Shown here piece by piece: positions 61,409 to 64,000 of a stretch of 64,000 nt of DNA; position 1 is the first letter of the stretch; each line of letters starts with the position of its first letter. The notes beneath the pieces are model-generated. The model did no database searches and had not been told where the DNA came from. It worked only from the letters and a program-made list of their open reading frames with translations. The DNA comes from Anas platyrhynchos (taxonomy: Eukaryota; Chordata; Aves; Anseriformes; Anatidae): positions 27,275,001 to 27,339,000 of the forward strand of contig NC_092592.1 of the NCBI RefSeq assembly GCF_047663525.1, in the 5' to 3' direction. Made by a program: the position numbers and the translations under genes.

Positions 61409-64000
61409 AAGCCTCAAAGACACCTCAGAAAAGACACCTCAGATTAGGTGTGAGATCTGTTGGCCTCAGTGTGCATGGCACTAGCATCTTTCTAGATGGA
61501 AGTGTTTTAGGGTTTTGGCCTTGGCAGTCCTTAGTAAGAATCCAAAGGCTGTATGTCCTCTCCTAAGTTTTATTAGCATACGAAATGCCACTCAGAGACA
61601 GAAACACAACATGGGTTTTCCTTGCTGCTTGGAGGATCCCGAGAGGAAGCTCACGTTCTTTGGGTCTATGAATCGCTTCCTGTGTTTCCCTATAGCTGCC
61701 AGCTCAGAGCCCCAGCATCTTATTTGTCATCCAGTGACACAGTAATGTTGCCCTAAATGCTGTTAACGTGAATCATACCAGAAGGGATGTTTGAGGCCTG
61801 TTTTGCTGTCTCATGGTGTTATCTCATCAGTGACACAGACTTGGAGAAACAACCATGGCCCCTGCTGTCAGCAATAGAGCTTCGGTGGTGCTGACAATCC
61901 CTGCGTTGGGTTTTCAGGCCAGGACTTAAACCCACTCAATTTTTGGAGGATGGCAGCTGTAGCCAGTGGACGTTACAGCCATGGACTGGGCTTCGGAAAG
62001 TGAACCACAGTTCCCTAGGAAGTAAGCAGGAATAAGGGCTACAGAATGGCTGTGCGTTGGACTCTCTCTGCTGTGATATATGATTTTGTCTCCCGAGGAA
62101 ATGAAGTTCTGTATTTTTCATTAAGAATAAGGTGATACTATGCTGTTTCGGTTGCGGGAGGGATCAGGTGTACAGCCGAGCAGGTGCAGCATGTGTAAGG
62201 ACCACCACTTCCCCTGCAGAGGAATGCAGCTCTATAAACAGCTACAGAAAAGGTTTGCTAGGTCAGAGGGTCTAAGTGAAGGGAAGGGTACTTGAGTGTC
62301 ACAAGCTCTCAGGGATTTCAGTGCTGTTAGATTTGCTATGAACAGGATCTTTTTTTTTTTCTTTTTTTTAAGTAATTCTAGGACGTGCTTTTGCACTGAA
62401 TCCTATTTTCAAGTTTTCTTTAAACAACTTTAGCACAGCGTGCTGCTTTTAGCATTGGTCAGCACTGCCCTGGTCCTAGGGAGTTCAATCTTAGGTAATG
62501 CACCAAGCGGCCCTACAAGTCAGTCATATAGGAACCTTGAGATATTCTAGAGGAAGAATCCTTTAATTACTTTTAACTTCTCACACAATCTTGGTTTGTT
62601 ATACAGTTATAAAATTTGTACCTAGCTGGAAAAGAGTTGAATAGTCTGTGTGGCAGCTTGAGGGTTTAAATAGCCATGTCTCTTCCATACCCACTGCTCC
62701 TCATGCATGTCTCCAAGACCAAGAGCAATCTCCAAGATTGTTCTTCTTGCAGCTGAAGGAATGAGATTTGAGGAGAGAGGTTATATTTTATTCGACTGAC
62801 CAGTACAAGCTAGGGAGGGGGTCTGGCTAAGCTGGACACACAGCCTTCCTTCCTGATAGCAATTCCAGGTAAGAAACCAGTAGGTTGCTCCTTGAAGGTT
62901 AAATTTGAGCTGAGTAGGTGTTTAAGCTAGAATATCACTGGATAAATAGAAAGGTAATGAAGGTGATGGGTAGCTGGCCTTCTTGATAACTGCTTTCTTA
63001 ATCATACGGCATAAATCCTGAGTTTGTCAAGCCTGGCTATGAGTTGCTTGAAAGCAGAAGCTTCTGTTGCACGGTCTGGGTAACACACCGCATTAGGTAG
63101 AAGATGTTTTTTACTTTCAAGAGGTATTTGTTCAATGCTGTCTGCAACTGAGAAAGCAAAGGCTGGAACTGTTTTATGGTAAATGTACTTAATGAAATAA
63201 CATGCATGGTTCTAACATTAGATCTTAAACTGATGGTCCCTGGGAGGCTGGCATAAGTTAAAAACTAGTCTGGGGAGTATTTACTGTTTAAAATAAAAAA
63301 AAAAAAACAACATCTCAGAACGAGTTTGATCATTTCTGCTGTTAAATGTTTTTTGATAAGCCATCTGTTAATGCTTGCTAAATAGAGATAAATTTGAGCC
63401 TGGAGTGTAAGATAGCTGTGAAACTTACCCCCCCCTCCCCCACTTGCCCATTTTTTAAAAGGGTGATTAACTTGAAAATGACACCATTTCTTTAAAACGT
63501 TGTTTCTGTTAGGTATATCTTCAGATAATTGCAACAAGAAGATCAGAGGGAAAGGGGCTTTAGCTTGTATGTGAAACAACTGGTTTTGTGCAGTCGGCTT
63601 GCGTATAACAGTTTCTCAAGCCAAAATAGGGAACAGAGAAAATTTTTAAGAAACTGCTTACGAAACCCTTACTGTAGAGGAGCATGGGAAAGAGAAATTG
63701 TAGTGCCTAAAACAGTTTGATTTAACTTTTAAAGTTATCTATTTTCCATCTTGCTATCCACCTTTGAAAACTGCCAGCTGTTTTTATCTCAGGAAACATA
63801 CTTATGCTTAAATAATGCTCAATTGATTGGCTGATGTTGTCAAAGCAAGATAGGAACTTTATCCTAGGTGCTAGTTGTTATGCAGAAAGGCATATCCACA
63901 GCATTGACAGTCTCTCATATTTGCTCTTTTTGGCGGATTCCGCTAACGAGGAGCTGTGTGTGTAAGCTAAATATTTAAGGTATTATTTTGATCATGCGCT

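Larger units (their letters stand above)
60534..64000 (+). other. FBXW4: FBXW4 intron 1 (5' part)
   Basis: Starts in the CpG island and becomes AT-rich after about 61.4 kb. It contains a 22-bp tandem duplication and a CR1 3' end. The conserved second-exon peptide of FBXW4 was not found, so the intron runs past the window edge. A C-rich tract at 63,429-63,441 and A/T runs near 62,350 and 63,295 are otherwise unremarkable. Confidence 0.8.

Noticed and set aside
60534-64000. Search for FBXW4 exon 2
   Set aside because: The expected conserved peptide after the F-box exon does not occur in any frame I read, so the exon lies beyond the window.

Overview
This window is a piece of a bird (or closely related sauropsid) chromosome. 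The evidence is spliced vertebrate genes with GT-AG introns, CR1 LINE fragments, very GC-rich CpG-island promoters, and protein variants typical of avian orthologues. Four genes lie head to tail on the + strand in the order OGA (MGEA5), NPM3, FGF8, FBXW4. This is the conserved vertebrate gene order around human 10q24.32. I identified the genes by reading the spliced exons and recognising the proteins; no database search was run.

Layout: (1) 1-17,160, AT-rich: eleven coding exons of OGA, equivalent to human exons 6-16, from about residue 218 to the stop codon, with a 3' UTR of about 2-2.7 kb. The first five exons, with the catalytic Asp pair, lie left of the window. (2) 17,176-20,150: intergenic. 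(3) 20,150-22,975, GC-rich: the complete small gene NPM3 (five coding exons, 148 aa), with seven CACGTG E-boxes in intron 1. (4) 22,976-28,200: intergenic, with a strong CTCF-like motif. (5) 28,200-37,880: the complete FGF8 gene (five coding exons, 212 aa), a CpG-island promoter and the alternative acceptor that separates the FGF8a and FGF8b isoforms. (6) 37,880-59,950: a 22 kb gene desert with no credible coding exon. It holds AT-rich, homeodomain-site-rich patches that look like conserved regulatory elements, plus a degenerate 1.2 kb CR1 element. (7) 60,000-64,000: CpG island, first coding exon (F-box) and part of intron 1 of FBXW4, with a CR1 3' end.

The genes do not form one pathway. OGA removes O-GlcNAc from nuclear and cytosolic proteins, NPM3 is a nucleolar histone chaperone, FGF8 is a secreted embryonic signal, and FBXW4 is a ubiquitin-ligase substrate receptor. 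What holds the block together is probably regulatory: in vertebrates FGF8 is controlled from a large domain reaching through FBXW4, and rearrangements of this interval cause limb malformation. The desert and the FGF8 introns are therefore the most interesting DNA here.

I found no new multi-gene system. The best second-look items are the encoded OGA-S ending, the FGF8a/b acceptor pair, the MIR-like sequence inside the FGF8 CpG island, the E-box array in NPM3, candidate CTCF sites, several candidate FGF8 enhancers, and the uncertain start of FBXW4. The statement that patches look conserved rests on motif density and composition only, since no alignment was available.
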